A DNA stretch of 64,000 nt, from the NCBI RefSeq assembly GCF_031454135.1, contig NZ_JAVDQF010000001.1, positions 496,001 to 560,000 of the forward strand, read 5' to 3'. Source of the stretch: Arthrobacter russicus. Lineage in GTDB: Bacteria > Actinomycetota > Actinomycetes > Actinomycetales > Micrococcaceae. A model generated the notes under the pieces. That model made no database searches and was not told where the DNA came from. It saw only the letters and a list, made by a program, of their open reading frames with translations. How positions within the stretch are numbered: position 1 is the first letter of the stretch; the number at the start of each line of letters is the position of its first letter. Shown piece after piece: positions 45,091 through 55,000 of this stretch. A program made the position numbers and the translations under genes.

Positions 45091-46427
45091 CGGCTCAGAC
45101 CCGCGGAATCCCGGCCCAGCGAAACATCGGCGCCCAGGCCGGTGAGTTTGTCGATGAACCGCTCGTAGCCCCGGTTGATCACGTCGATGCCGGTGACCCG
45201 GGAGCTGCCGGTGGCGGCCAGCGCGGCGATCAGGTGGCTGAAGCCGCCGCGCAGATCCGGCACATGGACATCGGTGCCGCGCAATTGCGCGGGCCCGGAG
45301 ATGACCGCCGAGTGGCGGAAGTTCCGTTGCCCGAAGCGGCACGGCACGCTGCCCAGGCATTCCCGGTGGACCTGGATGTTCGCACCCATCCGGACCAGTG
45401 CCTCGGTGAAGCCGAATCGATTCTCGTACACGGTTTCGTGCACGATCGAGACGCCTTCGGCCTGGGTCAGGGCGACCACCAGCGGCTGCTGCCAGTCGGT
45501 CATGAAACCGGGGTGCACATCGGTTTCCAGCACCAGCGGATTGAGCTTGCCGCCGGGGTGGTAGAACCGGATGCCGCCGTCTTCGATGTCCATTCCGCCG
45601 CCCACTTTGCGGAAGGTGTTGATGAAAGTCATCATGTCGCGTTGCGAGGCACCTTCGACATAGATGTCGCCCCTGGTGACCAGCGCGGCCGAGGCCCAGG
45701 ACGCCGCTTCGTTGCGGTCCGAGAGCGCCCGGTGGTCGAAGCCGCCGAGGTTGCGCACGCCTTCGATCCGGATGGTGCGGTCGGACTGCACGCTGATCAG
45801 CGCACCCATTTTCTGCAGTACCGCGATCAGGTCGATCACTTCGGGCTCGGTGGCCGCACCGACCAGCTCGGTGATGCCTTCCGCCCGGGTCGCCGAGAGC
45901 AGGACCTGTTCAGTGGCGCCGACCGAAGGGTACGGCAGCGAGATCTTAGCGCCGCGCAGGCCGTTCGGCGCCGTGATCCGGATTCCGGTATCGAGCTTTT
46001 CCACCACCGCGCCGAATTGCCGAAGCACATTGAGGTGGTAGTCGATCGGCCGGTCGCCGATCTTGCAACCGCCCAGATCCGGGATGAAGGCCTCGCCGAT
46101 CGCATGGATCAGCGGCCCGCAGAGCAGGATCGGGATCCGGGAGTCGCCGGCGTGCGTTTCGATCTGCGCGGTGGCCGCCATGGTGGCGCCCTGCGGATCC
46201 AAGGTCAGATCACCGCTCACCGGGTCCTTGAGCACGCTCACGCCGTGGATCTGCAGCAGCGAGGTGACGACCTCGACGTCCTTGATTTCCGGCACATTGC
46301 GCAGAACCGATTGCGAATTGCCCAGAAGGGCCGCCACCATGGCCTTGGGCACAAGGTTTTTCGCCCCGCGCACCGTAACCTTGCCGGACAGAGGTACTCC
46401 GCCACGAACCGTCAAGACGCTGCTCAT
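45087..46427 (-). CDS. murA: UDP-N-acetylglucosamine 1-carboxyvinyltransferase
   Basis: This 446-residue enzyme starts peptidoglycan synthesis by adding enolpyruvate to UDP-GlcNAc. It has GAKNLVPKAMVAALLG (KN pair), RIPILLCGPLIHAIG, and the catalytic loop PDLGGCKIGDRPIDYHLNVL with Cys present. That residue is the fosfomycin target, unlike the Asp of mycobacteria. The RSDRNEAASWASAAL and TDVHPGFMTDWQQPLVVALT blocks follow. ATG 46427 is chosen because relatives start MSSVLT; in-frame TTG and GTG lie immediately upstream at 46430 and 46433. Confidence 0.96.
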   Translation of the reverse strand: MSSVLTVRGGVPLSGKVTVRGAKNLVPKAMVAALLGNSQSVLRNVPEIKDVEVVTSLLQIHGVSVLKDPVSGDLTLDPQGATMAATAQIETHAGDSRIPILLCGPLIHAIGEAFIPDLGGCKIGDRPIDYHLNVLRQFGAVVEKLDTGIRITAPNGLRGAKISLPYPSVGATEQVLLSATRAEGITELVGAATEPEVIDLIAVLQKMGALISVQSDRTIRIEGVRNLGGFDHRALSDRNEAASWASAALVTRGDIYVEGASQRDMMTFINTFRKVGGGMDIEDGGIRFYHPGGKLNPLVLETDVHPGFMTDWQQPLVVALTQAEGVSIVHETVYENRFGFTEALVRMGANIQVHRECLGSVPCRFGQRNFRHSAVISGPAQLRGTDVHVPDLRGGFSHLIAALAATGSSRVTGIDVINRGYERFIDKLTGLGADVSLGRDSAGLSR

Positions 46428-46533
46428 CAACACCCACTTAATCGTTCAAAGGACTGCGCTCAGACGTTCCACAGCCTCCGACCAAGCATAGTTTCTCGCT
46501 ACCTCAGACCGAAATAGGCGCCACGGGCAACCG

Positions 46534-47136
46534 TCATTGCACCTTGGCCGGCAGGGTTTTCGGCTTGAACGCCGGGCGCGTCGCTTCGTAGGCGGTGATC
46601 TCGGCTTCGTGCTGCAAGGTCAGGGCGATGTCGTCCAGCCCCTCCAGCAGCCGCCACCGGATGTAGTCGTCGATCTCGAACCGCGCCACGATGCTGCCGC
46701 AGGTGACCAGGCGGGATTCCAGGTCCACGGTGACTTCGGTGCCCGGCGCGTTTTCCAACTCTTTCCAGATGAGCTCGATGTCGTCCTGCGCCAGCTGCGC
46801 GGTCAACAGGCCCTGTTTGCCCGAATTGCCGCGGAAGATGTCGCCGAACCGGGAAGCGAGCACCGCTTTGAAACCGTAGTCGCGCAGCGCCCAGACCGCG
46901 TGTTCCCGGGAGGAGCCGGTGCCGAAGTCCGGGCCCGCGACCAGGACGCTGCCCCGGTTGAATGGTTCTTGGTTGAGAACGAAGTCGTCCTTTTTCCGCC
47001 AGGAGGCGAAGAGCGCATCGTCGAAGCCGGTTTTGGAGATCCGTTTGAGGTAGACCGCCGGGATGATCTGGTCGGTGTCCACGTCGGACTGGCGCAGCGG
47101 AACGCCGATGCCGGTGTGCGTGCTGAACTTTTCCAT
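46534..47136 (-). CDS. leuD: 3-isopropylmalate dehydratase small subunit
   Basis: This 200-residue subunit pairs with LeuC to isomerise isopropylmalate in leucine synthesis. It shows [40 protein letters not shown] and [18 protein letters not shown] 47136 has an AGGTG site, and an in-frame GTG lies three codons upstream. It is 12 bases downstream of leuC on the same strand, so they form one operon, probably controlled by the divergent IclR-type regulator. Confidence 0.96.
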   Translation of the reverse strand: MEKFSTHTGIGVPLRQSDVDTDQIIPAVYLKRISKTGFDDALFASWRKKDDFVLNQEPFNRGSVLVAGPDFGTGSSREHAVWALRDYGFKAVLASRFGDIFRGNSGKQGLLTAQLAQDDIELIWKELENAPGTEVTVDLESRLVTCGSIVARFEIDDYIRWRLLEGLDDIALTLQHEAEITAYEATRPAFKPKTLPAKVQ

Positions 47137-47148
47137 GGGGTTCACCTC

Positions 47149-48636
47149 TCAGGCTGCGTGCGCGGGTTTGCGGGCCGACGCCGGCGCGGCGGTGTCCGGC
47201 AGCGGGTCCAGGTCCGAGGGCGAGCTGAGCGTGCCGCGGACTGCGGTGGCGGCGGCCACCACCGGTGAAACCAGGTGGGTCCGGCCGCCCTTGCCCTGCC
47301 GGCCCTCGAAGTTCCGGTTGGAGGTCGAGGCGCAGCGCTCCCCCGGCTGCAATTGGTCCGGGTTCATGCCCAGGCACATCGAGCATCCGGCAAAACGCCA
47401 TTCCGCGCCGAAGTCCTTGAACACCCGGTCCAGACCCTCTGCCTCGGCTTCCAGGCGTACCCTGGCCGAGCCCGGGACCACCAGCATCCTGATCTCCGGG
47501 TCCTTCTGCCGGCCCGCGATGACCGCAGCCGCGGCACGCAGGTCTTCGATCCGCGAGTTCGTGCAGGAGCCCAGGAAGACGGTGTCCACCCGGATCTGCT
47601 TCATCGGGGTGCCGGCGTCCAGCCCCATGTAGGCCAGCGCGCGTTCGCAGGCCGCCTTGGCATTCTCGTCGGCGAAGTCGTCCGGCGAGGGCACCGCATC
47701 GTTCAGCGGCACACCCTGGCCCGGATTGGTGCCCCAGGTGACGAACGGTTCCAGAGCGTCCGCGTCCAGGTCGACTTCGACGTCGAACACGGCGTCGTCC
47801 TCGGTGCGCAGCGAAGCCCAGTACTGCACCGCGGCGTCCCATGCCGCACCCTCCGGGGCATGCGGGCGCCCCTTGAGGTAATCGAAGGTGGTTTGGTCCG
47901 GCGCGATCATCCCGGCCCGGGCGCCCGCCTCGATGGACATATTGCAAATCGTCATCCGGGCGTCCATGGACAGCGCCCGGATCGCCGAGCCGCGGTATTC
48001 CAGCACATAGCCCTGGCCGCCGCCGGTGCCGATCTTCGCGATCACGGCGAGGATGATGTCTTTGGAACTGACCCCCGGGCGCAACGTGCCCTCGACATTG
48101 ATCGCCATGGTTTTGAACGGTTTGAGCGGCAGTGTCTGGGTGGCCATGACGTGCTCGACCTCGGAGGTGCCGATGCCGAAGGCCAGAGCGCCGACTGCGC
48201 CGTGCGTCGAGGTGTGCGAATCGCCGCAGACCACGGTCATCCCGGGCTGGGTCAATCCGAGCTGCGGACCGACGATGTGCACGATGCCCTGTTCCGCGTC
48301 GCCGAGCGAATGCAGCCGGACGCCGAATTCCGCGCAATTTTTGCGCAGCGTCTCGATCTGGATCCGGCTGGTGGGGTCCGCGATCGGCTTGTCGATGTCC
48401 AGGGTGGGCGTGTTGTGGTCTTCGGTGGCGATGGTCAGGTCGGTGCGGCGCAGCGGCCGGCCGGCCAAGCGCAGGCCTTCGAACGCCTGCGGCGAAGTCA
48501 CCTCGTGGAGCAGGTGGAGATCGATGAAAAGCAGATCCGGCTCATTGCCTTCGCCCTTGCGCACGATGTGGTCGGCCCAGACCTTTTCGGCCAGGGTCTT
48601 CGGTGCATAAGTCTTCGGTACGGAAGTCGTTGTCAT
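47149..48636 (-). CDS. leuC: 3-isopropylmalate dehydratase large subunit
   Basis: This 495-residue aconitase-fold subunit binds the [4Fe-4S] cluster. Cluster ligands are in [17 protein letters not shown] and [15 protein letters not shown]. Other blocks are [20 protein letters not shown] and [19 protein letters not shown]. It catalyses the conversion of 2- to 3-isopropylmalate with LeuD. The gene is preceded by about 100 bp shared with the divergent IclR-family regulator gene, which holds a candidate operator at 48707-48721. Confidence 0.97.
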   Translation of the reverse strand: MTTTSVPKTYAPKTLAEKVWADHIVRKGEGNEPDLLFIDLHLLHEVTSPQAFEGLRLAGRPLRRTDLTIATEDHNTPTLDIDKPIADPTSRIQIETLRKNCAEFGVRLHSLGDAEQGIVHIVGPQLGLTQPGMTVVCGDSHTSTHGAVGALAFGIGTSEVEHVMATQTLPLKPFKTMAINVEGTLRPGVSSKDIILAVIAKIGTGGGQGYVLEYRGSAIRALSMDARMTICNMSIEAGARAGMIAPDQTTFDYLKGRPHAPEGAAWDAAVQYWASLRTEDDAVFDVEVDLDADALEPFVTWGTNPGQGVPLNDAVPSPDDFADENAKAACERALAYMGLDAGTPMKQIRVDTVFLGSCTNSRIEDLRAAAAVIAGRQKDPEIRMLVVPGSARVRLEAEAEGLDRVFKDFGAEWRFAGCSMCLGMNPDQLQPGERCASTSNRNFEGRQGKGGRTHLVSPVVAAATAVRGTLSSPSDLDPLPDTAAPASARKPAHAA

Positions 48637-48706
48637 GACCGGATCCTCTCTTTATCCGTCTACTGTGCCAGCGGCACTTCGGCGGACGCCAGGAGTTCAG
48701 CTCGCA

Positions 48707-48721
48707 TCTCATATTTTGAGA
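48707..48721. promoter_or_regulatory. Candidate IclR/NdgR operator
   Basis: TCTCA-TATTT-TGAGA is a perfect 5-5-5 dyad just upstream of the regulator start at 48737 and in the leuC-regulator divergent space. Known NdgR/LtbR-type regulators control leuCD from this intergenic position in actinobacteria. Whether this exact dyad is the bound site is inferred. Confidence 0.55.
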
Positions 48722-48736
48722 CGCTAGTATCAGCTT

Positions 48737-49474
48737 ATGGACAAGACTCAAGACTCCAGCGGAGTCGGCGTAATCGACAAAGCCGCCCAAGTCCTCGATG
48801 CGCTCGAGGCTGGACCGACCACTCTGGCCCAGCTGGTGGCGGCGACCGGGCTGGCCCGGCCCACGGTGCACCGACTAGCCCAGGCCCTGGCCCACCACCG
48901 TTTGGTCAGCCGCGACATCCACGGCCGCTTCGTCCTGGGCGGCCGTCTGGTGGAGTTGGCCTCCGCAGCCGGCGAAGACCGGCTGATCGCCGCTGCCGGT
49001 CCGGTGCTGATCGCATTGCGCGACGCCACCGGCGAATCCGCGCAGATCTTCCGCCGGCAAGGCGATTGGCGGGTGTGCGTGGCCTCCGCGGAACGTCCGA
49101 TCGGTTTGCGGGACACGATTCCGGTGGGCACCAAATTGTCCATGAAGGCCGGCTCCGCAGCACAGGTGCTGCTGGCCTGGGAAGACCACGAAAGGCTGTT
49201 CGACGGGCTGCAGAATGCCCGGTTCACCCCGACCGTGCTGGCCGGGGTCCGACGGCGCGGCTGGGCCCAATCGCTCGGCGAACGGGAGATGGGGGTGGCC
49301 TCGGTGTCCGCGCCGGTGCGCGGACCCTCCGGCCGGATCATCGCGGCGGTGTCGATTTCCGGGCCGATCGAGCGGTTGACCCGGCAGCCGGGACGGTTGC
49401 ACGCCGAAGTGGTGTCGAATGCGGCCCGGGCGCTGACCGAGGCGCTGCGGAAGAGCGGGGACAGCGGCGAGTAG
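48737..49474 (+). CDS. ndgR: IclR-family transcriptional regulator (NdgR/LtbR-like)
   Basis: This 245-residue regulator has an N-terminal winged helix (GVIDKAAQVLDALEAGPTTL; TGLARPTVHRLAQALA) and a C-terminal IclR effector domain (GESAQIFRRQGDWRVCVASA; VPVGTKLSMKAGSAAQVLLA; SVSAPVRGPSGRIIAAVSIS). Position and similarity match the conserved actinobacterial regulator that faces leuCD and controls branched-chain amino acid genes. The effector is unknown from the sequence. It starts at ATG 48737. Confidence 0.88.
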   Translation: MDKTQDSSGVGVIDKAAQVLDALEAGPTTLAQLVAATGLARPTVHRLAQALAHHRLVSRDIHGRFVLGGRLVELASAAGEDRLIAAAGPVLIALRDATGESAQIFRRQGDWRVCVASAERPIGLRDTIPVGTKLSMKAGSAAQVLLAWEDHERLFDGLQNARFTPTVLAGVRRRGWAQSLGEREMGVASVSAPVRGPSGRIIAAVSISGPIERLTRQPGRLHAEVVSNAARALTEALRKSGDSGE

Positions 49475-49513
49475 CGCTTTTGCCGATCCGGTGTTGCGGT
49501 TAGGCTTCGGGGC

Positions 49514-50044
49514 ATGGAGAGTTTCGGGGTCTTCCTGCGCGGCGTGAACGTCGGCGGAGTGACGATCAAATCAGCCGATCTGCGGGATTGCCTGGCCGCG
49601 CTGCCGGTGACCGGAGTGAAGACCCTATTGGCCAGCGGCAATGCGGTAATGCAGACCGGACTGGAGGCCGCCGAGCTGAAGGCTTCGGTGGAGGCGGCAC
49701 TGCGCGAACGGTTCGGCTACGAAGCCTGGGTGGTGGTGCTTCCCGGAAGCAGGGTCCGCGAATTGATCGAAGCCTGCCCGTATCCGGCGGATTCCAAGGA
49801 ACTCCACACCTACCTGACGCTGTTCGCGGACTCTGCTGCGGCGGATTCGCTGACTGCGGAGCTGGCCTCGGTAGATGAAGAGTGGACCTTGTTGGGGCCG
49901 GACGCCTTGGCTTGGACGGTCGCAGCCGGCAGCACCTTGGATTCGCCGATCAGCAAGTTGACCGCCAAAGCCGCCTACAAGTCGAGCACCACGACCAGGA
50001 ATCTGCGGACCATGATCAAAGTGCGCGATGCGGCGGGGGCGTGA
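49514..50044 (+). CDS. DUF1697-family protein
   Basis: This 176-residue protein matches the DUF1697 pattern: FGVFLRGVNVGGVTIKSADL, LLASGNAVMQTG, and the late TAKAAYKSSTTTRNLRTMIK. These are small soluble proteins found across bacteria, without an established activity. It starts at ATG 49514, 40 bases after the IclR gene on the same strand, and precedes the toxin-immunity locus. It belongs to the ordinary chromosome rather than to the toxin array by base composition. Confidence 0.88.
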   Translation: MESFGVFLRGVNVGGVTIKSADLRDCLAALPVTGVKTLLASGNAVMQTGLEAAELKASVEAALRERFGYEAWVVVLPGSRVRELIEACPYPADSKELHTYLTLFADSAAADSLTAELASVDEEWTLLGPDALAWTVAAGSTLDSPISKLTAKAAYKSSTTTRNLRTMIKVRDAAGA

Positions 50045-50156
50045 AGCGGCGCCAAAAGGGCTCAGAGGCAGCGAAGTTCCAGCTGGAAAGGGCAAGCAGA
50101 ATTCGCCTCGAGATTAGCGGTCCTGACCGGTGAGCAGGAATGGAATACTTGTCACC

Positions 50157-50492
50157 ATGAACTCCATTGAGCGGCTCGTTCTGGAGCAACTGAATGCCTG
50201 CGAGGCGCAACTTGATCACATGATCCAATTCGGCGACGATCCCTCGATCGTTCGACCCGTAGATCACAATTTGGTGTTCGATGATTTTGCCACCGCACAG
50301 TCTGCGGAGGCCGAGTTCCTTCGCAATGGATACAAAACGAAGCTCTGGACCGACGGGGAGATCTTCCTTGACATCCAAAAAGAGAGCGCTCTCGATCACG
50401 ACGCACTCAGCGCAGCGCTACACGACGTTCTCGCCATCCTCGTGGCCTACAAATTTGAATATGACGGCTGGGGTGCCCCGATCAAACGTTGA
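50157..50492 (+). CDS. RraB-like small protein, copy 1
   Basis: This 111-residue acidic protein has the RraB (ribonuclease E inhibitor) style core: IVRPVDHNLVFDDFATAQSA, AEFLRNGYKTKLWTDGEIFL and the ending KFEYDGWGAPI. It is a close paralogue of the gene at 51237-51572, of identical length. ATG 50157 is chosen by alignment of the two N-termini. It overlaps the end of an Imm26-like gene on the other strand by 11 bases. In this setting it may be an immunity or regulatory protein of the toxin locus; direct RNase E inhibition is only a family label. Confidence 0.72.
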   Translation: MNSIERLVLEQLNACEAQLDHMIQFGDDPSIVRPVDHNLVFDDFATAQSAEAEFLRNGYKTKLWTDGEIFLDIQKESALDHDALSAALHDVLAILVAYKFEYDGWGAPIKR

Positions 50493-51006
50493 GGCCCCAA
50501 TCGAAAAAGTTTCGAACATCCCACTCCGGCTTGATCAGCAGTTTCTCGTCTTCTTCGCGCCAATCATCGCGAGTGGTGTATCGGCCAATGGTTAGGGCCA
50601 CGCCCATCGGGGAGCGTGAAAACTCATTGGGAAGTCCAGAAATCTGCGATTCCTTTAGTGGATCTAGTGGATATTGTCTATCTTGAAACAGATCTGCGAC
50701 GTAGGTTCCGCCAGGGAAATAGTGCCGTTTGAACGCCGGACGATACTCGGTCACAAGCTTCTCAGACCAATCCTCGACTCGCCAGTCTCCGCGCTTTAGG
50801 AGGGTTTCCATGGTCTCCACGAAAATCACTGGAGTAGCGGAAAACAGTCGGACCGCGTTGATCTCACTACGGACATCGAATTGCTCCGCTACCGCTGCCA
50901 ACCAGAACAGACCGGCGTTCTCCGTCTTGATTACTTGTGCGCCACCGAACCTGCCGTTGTAAAGATCGATGGAAAAAACGTCGCCAACTTTGCGCTTTGA
51001 CGCCAT
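50482..51006 (-). CDS. Imm26-like immunity protein, copy A
   Basis: This 174-residue protein begins MASKRKVGDVFSIDLYNGRF. It carries GAQVIKTENAGLFWLAAVAE, RPAFKRHYFPGGTYVADLFQ and a conserved ending PEWDVRNFFDWGLNV. It resembles Imm26-type immunity proteins of polymorphic toxin systems and is a diverged paralogue of copy B (51576-52079). ATG 51006 has a GGAAGGGG site. In frame upstream, without a stop, lies a 29-codon remnant of a toxin C-terminus (51037-51123), so this was the immunity gene of a toxin since lost. Confidence 0.75.
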   Translation of the reverse strand: MASKRKVGDVFSIDLYNGRFGGAQVIKTENAGLFWLAAVAEQFDVRSEINAVRLFSATPVIFVETMETLLKRGDWRVEDWSEKLVTEYRPAFKRHYFPGGTYVADLFQDRQYPLDPLKESQISGLPNEFSRSPMGVALTIGRYTTRDDWREEDEKLLIKPEWDVRNFFDWGLNV

Positions 51007-51036
51007 AGTCGTGCCCCTTCCGCAGGTGCCTAATTG

Positions 51037-51123
51037 GTTTGAGCCAGGCTTTGGGACAACACCACCATTTTCCTGGTAGCGCTTGTTGTTCATCTCATAG
51101 CGCTTGTTCGACTGAGTCCCGCC
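51037..51123 (-). pseudogene. Remnant of a toxin C-terminal tip
   Basis: These 29 codons read GGTQSNKRYEMNNKRYQENG then GVVPKPGSN. They match the last 28 residues of the intact RHS toxin (GGLSNKRYEMNDIRYQENGG, then TVPKPSSN), with about 23 identities. A stop (51124-51126) precedes the fragment, and the original stop after SN is missing, so the frame runs into the Imm26-like gene. It is the 3' end of an earlier or displaced toxin cassette. Confidence 0.85.
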
Positions 51124-51236
51124 TCAATGTCGCAAGTCACCATACCGATCGGCGGCAGGCCCGTCGTGCTAGCTTTCACTCACCCGCGGTTGCCTAAGGA
51201 TTCAAGCTAAGCGCGACTTATGCAACACTTGCTTCT

Positions 51237-51572
51237 ATGAAGCCAATAGATCAACTGGTGCGTGACGAAGTTAGGGCTGCACAACCTCAATTGGCCCACC
51301 GGCGCCGCTTAGGTGACGATCTGTCAAAGATCCGCCCAGTAGACCACAACCTCATCTTCCGAGATTTTGATTCTGCCAAGGCAGTTCAGTCCGAGTTAGA
51401 GGCTAGAGGCTTTACAACCGATCTGTGGATGGATAGAACGTTCTTCCTCGACGCTCAAAAAGCCAGCGCTCTCAGCGACGTTGCTCTAGCAGCAGCCTTC
51501 ACCGAAGTAATCTCTGTCGCTGCCCATTACGACTTCGAGTACGACGGCTGGGGCGCCTCGATCGAGACCTGA
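51237..51572 (+). CDS. RraB-like small protein, copy 2
   Basis: This 111-residue protein is a paralogue of the gene at 50157-50492. Shared features are an N-terminal amphipathic helix, the block KIRPVDHNLIFRDFDSAKAV, a middle FFLDAQKASALS (copy 1 has FLDIQKESALD) and the end FEYDGWGASIET. It is convergent with Imm26-like copy B with three bases between stops, the same arrangement as in copy 1. The repeated convergent pairing suggests the two gene types travel as one unit. Function is not known. Confidence 0.72.
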   Translation: MKPIDQLVRDEVRAAQPQLAHRRRLGDDLSKIRPVDHNLIFRDFDSAKAVQSELEARGFTTDLWMDRTFFLDAQKASALSDVALAAAFTEVISVAAHYDFEYDGWGASIET

Positions 51573-51575
51573 GCC

Positions 51576-52079
51576 TTAATCAAAAAAGTTACGGACATCC
51601 TTTTTGGGATCGATGAGGATACGTTCATCCTTCTCCCCCCAGTTCTCGCGATCCGAGAAGCGATGAATCGTTGATGCGACACCGGCCGGCGACTTGGAAA
51701 ACTCATTGGTCAGCATAGAAATCTCAGATTCGATCACTCGTCGTTGTCGATTATTGAAAACGTCAGCGACGAAAAATCCGCCTGGTTCGATGTAGCGTCG
51801 GAATGCTGGTCGATAGTCGGTAGCCTTCGTTTCGGACCATCCTTGGACATGCCATATTTTGTGGTAAAGCAACGCATCCATTGTTTGGACGAAAAAAGTT
51901 GGTTCGCTCTGGCCGATCAGTTCTACAGTGATGTCCTCACGATGGGCGAACTGTGCACTCCAAGCGGCAATCCAGAAAACACCTCCACCTGCCGAAGGAG
52001 CAACGATTTGGGCCGCCGCGAACATCTCATTTTCCAACGGTATTGACAGTATGTTTCCAACTTCGGTATTTTTCGCCAT
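51576..52079 (-). CDS. Imm26-like immunity protein, copy B
   Basis: This 167-residue protein begins MAKNTEVGNILSIPLENEMF. It contains FWIAAWSAQFAHREDITVEL, RPAFRRYIEPGGFFVADVFN and the ending DPKKDVRNFFD, paralogous to copy A. It starts 18 bases after the RHS toxin stop, behind AGGAGG, so toxin and immunity are co-expressed. It is the likely antidote to the nuclease-like tip of that toxin. Assignment to Imm26 is from remembered family features. Confidence 0.78.
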   Translation of the reverse strand: MAKNTEVGNILSIPLENEMFAAAQIVAPSAGGGVFWIAAWSAQFAHREDITVELIGQSEPTFFVQTMDALLYHKIWHVQGWSETKATDYRPAFRRYIEPGGFFVADVFNNRQRRVIESEISMLTNEFSKSPAGVASTIHRFSDRENWGEKDERILIDPKKDVRNFFD

Positions 52080-52097
52080 CAGCTGCCTCCTGGCAAT

Positions 52098-55000
52098 CTA
52101 GTTGGAACTCGGTTTGGGCACCGTGCCGCCATTTTCTTGGTACCGGATGTCGTTCATCTCATAGCGCTTGTTCGATAAACCACCATTGGGGTTGGACTTA
52201 TTCGTCGGACCACCGCAACGGCGAATGAAATCTTCTTCAAGCTTATCCAGCTCCACTCCCTGCGGAGCGCGACCAACCACATCGAAATCAAAATTCGAGG
52301 AGGGGGTGTTGCGCCCGTGTTCTTTCTGTCGGTTGACATACCTCGAGTTCGTTTTCGACTGACCCACATAGGGCTTCAGATTCCCAGTTGCGTCCGTTCG
52401 GTAGTATACGACGCCAAGTTCATCTGCCTGAGACTCAGAGCCCGGGCTCTCTCCGGAACCACCAACAGGCGCCGGGGTGCACACCGGGGGCTTCATTCCG
52501 GCACCGGCTCCCGCTGGACTCGGGTCGACGGGGAGTTGTTGGGTGGTGATGCGTGGCGGGTCTATGCGTGGGTGTTCGAGGTTCGGCCCGGAGCTCGAGG
52601 GGCCGTTGTTGATGGCACCGCCTGCTGCTGTCGAGTTGCCGATAGCCCAAGGTCTACCAATGCTTTCGTCACGCATACTGGCGTTCCATTGAGTCATGGT
52701 GGTGTTGAACGCGGCCATGCTGGAACCGAACCCATCGAACGCCGTTCCCAGACCGCCTAGGAAGCCCTTCCAAAAGGCCTCAGTTCTAGCAAGAAGTGCG
52801 GCCGCTTCGGCAGCCCATCTCGCTTCTTGAGCTGCCCAAGCCGCTGATCTGGCAGCTTCTTGAATCGTCCACGCAGCCATTCGCTCAACCCTGGCCGCTG
52901 CCTCGCGCATATCGTACTGAGCCTGTCCAGCAGCCACCAAAGATGCCGCCGTATTGCTGTAAAGCGAAGACTGCGCCCCCCAAGTTGTCGCACGATAAGT
53001 CAGGCCGAGGTTGAGTCCGTTGGGCCAGGGGTTCCAGTTCGGTGCAGATCCTGTTTTGCCCGGGGCTCGGTAGGGAATCTCGGGTGCGGTCCTGGGCGCG
53101 TTGGCCCAGTTGTAGAAGCCTTGCAGGCCGCCGCCCATGCCTCCGGCAATTTTTCCCATGTTGTTCAGCGACTGATTAATGTCATTGGCGCCACTAAGTG
53201 TCGCGTACCCCCAGGTACCGAAGGCCACCGCGCTGGCGGCAGGCCAGAGGAGCCCGCCGATACCGATGGAAGCTGCGCCACCTGCTGCGGCACCGGCGGC
53301 ACTTCCGGCGGCCCCGATGCCGATTCTGATGGTGTTCCAGTCGATTCCGGGTGGTGGGACGTACAGGTTTCCGCTGGGGTCAGCATTGTTGATGGGGTTT
53401 CCGCCAGCGTAGGCGTAGCGGTTGATCTGGTTCAATGGAACTTCGGCGTCATCGCGAGAGATGAATCCGGCAAGAGTTGGCGAGTACCAGCGGGCGTCCA
53501 TGTTGACTAGGCCTGCATTCGAGGTCCAGGAGCTTTGGTAGCCGAGGCTCCTTCCCGGCTTTTCCACGCTGTTACTGGAGCCGTACGGGGTGTAGGTGGT
53601 GGAGGAATCGATTTGGCCCCCGGTCATGGAGGCCAGAACGTCGCCACGGGAATTGCTGATTAAGTAGGAACCAGTGTTGGTAGCCCACGGTGATCCGCTG
53701 GGGCTGCGCAACCAACCACTGACCCCGGCGCTGGACGGGGATCGGTTCGTGCCTGAATAGCTGAACGTGGTGTCACCGGCTTTAGCAAGTCGTTTCAATC
53801 CGTCGTAGTTGTTCGTTCCGGTTCCGTCCTTGACGAGCTGGCCGAAAGCGTCGAAAGTGTACGAGGTTATCTGTTCCGGTGTGCTGTCCTTAGTCGGGAT
53901 TGTTTGGGACTTTAGGGTTCCTCGGGGAGTCCAAGTAAACGTAGTGTCACCGTTGGTGAGCAAGCGGTTTTGTTGGTCATAGGTCCGGTTCACACCGGCC
54001 AGGTTGGTGATATTCCCAGATTTGTCATAGCTGATCGAGCTCGTCGCCCCGGACGGATCTTTCCAACCAGTCGTCCGATTGTCTGCGTCGTAGGAGTACT
54101 GGGTGATGCCTTGACCGGCTACCCCAGGCGTGTTTTGTTTGGATTCGATCAATCGCGCCGCAGCGTCGTAAGTGCCCTGCCAGTCGTACAGCGTACTGGT
54201 GCCGGCGGTGATCTTTTCCGAGACGAGCCGCCCGGCTGGGTCTTGCTGATACCTGGATACGACATTGGTGCCGTTATTGGTTCTGTTCGAAATCAGCCCA
54301 GCCGGGTTATAGGCGAAGGTTGAGTTGAGCGTGTTGGCGGCATCGGTGATGCTTTTCAACCGGCCGGCAGCAGTCCACTCGAAAGATGCAGATCCTGCAG
54401 CATCAGTACGGTTCGTCAATTGTCCGACTTTGTCGAAGGACGCTGAGGAGACACCAGCAGGACCGTTCGAACGGGTCAGGTTGCCCCACGCGTCATAGGC
54501 AAACGTCTGGGTACCGGCCGGGTGCGAAGCGCTAGCCACTCGACCCAGCTGGTCATAGGTGAGAACCCGGCTCGAGGTTGCCGCTTCTGCCCCGGTACCG
54601 TCTTGTTGGAGAAGGTTCCCATCGAGATCATAGCTTTGCGTGGTCGTGACGGCACCGGGTTCATTGATTTTCGTCACCAAACCGTTCAGGTCGTAACCCC
54701 AGGAACGAGTCCGCTCGGAAAGGGGTTGCCCATCACTGGCCGAGGGCAGTTCTTCTTTGGTCTTCCACCCCAAAGCGTTGTAGTCATAAGAGGTTATCCG
54801 GGACATTGGATCGACGATTTTGACGGAGTTCCCGCGCAGGTCGTATTGCATCGCGGTTTTCGCCCCGGTTGCCTCGATCCGGTTCAGTAATCGGTTAGCG
54901 CCGTCCCATTCCTGCTTGATGCCAGTGCCCAGGGCGCCGGTGACGGAGATCAGGTTTCCTGCCAGATCGTATGCCTTATCCGTTCCGGCCACCACCGTAC

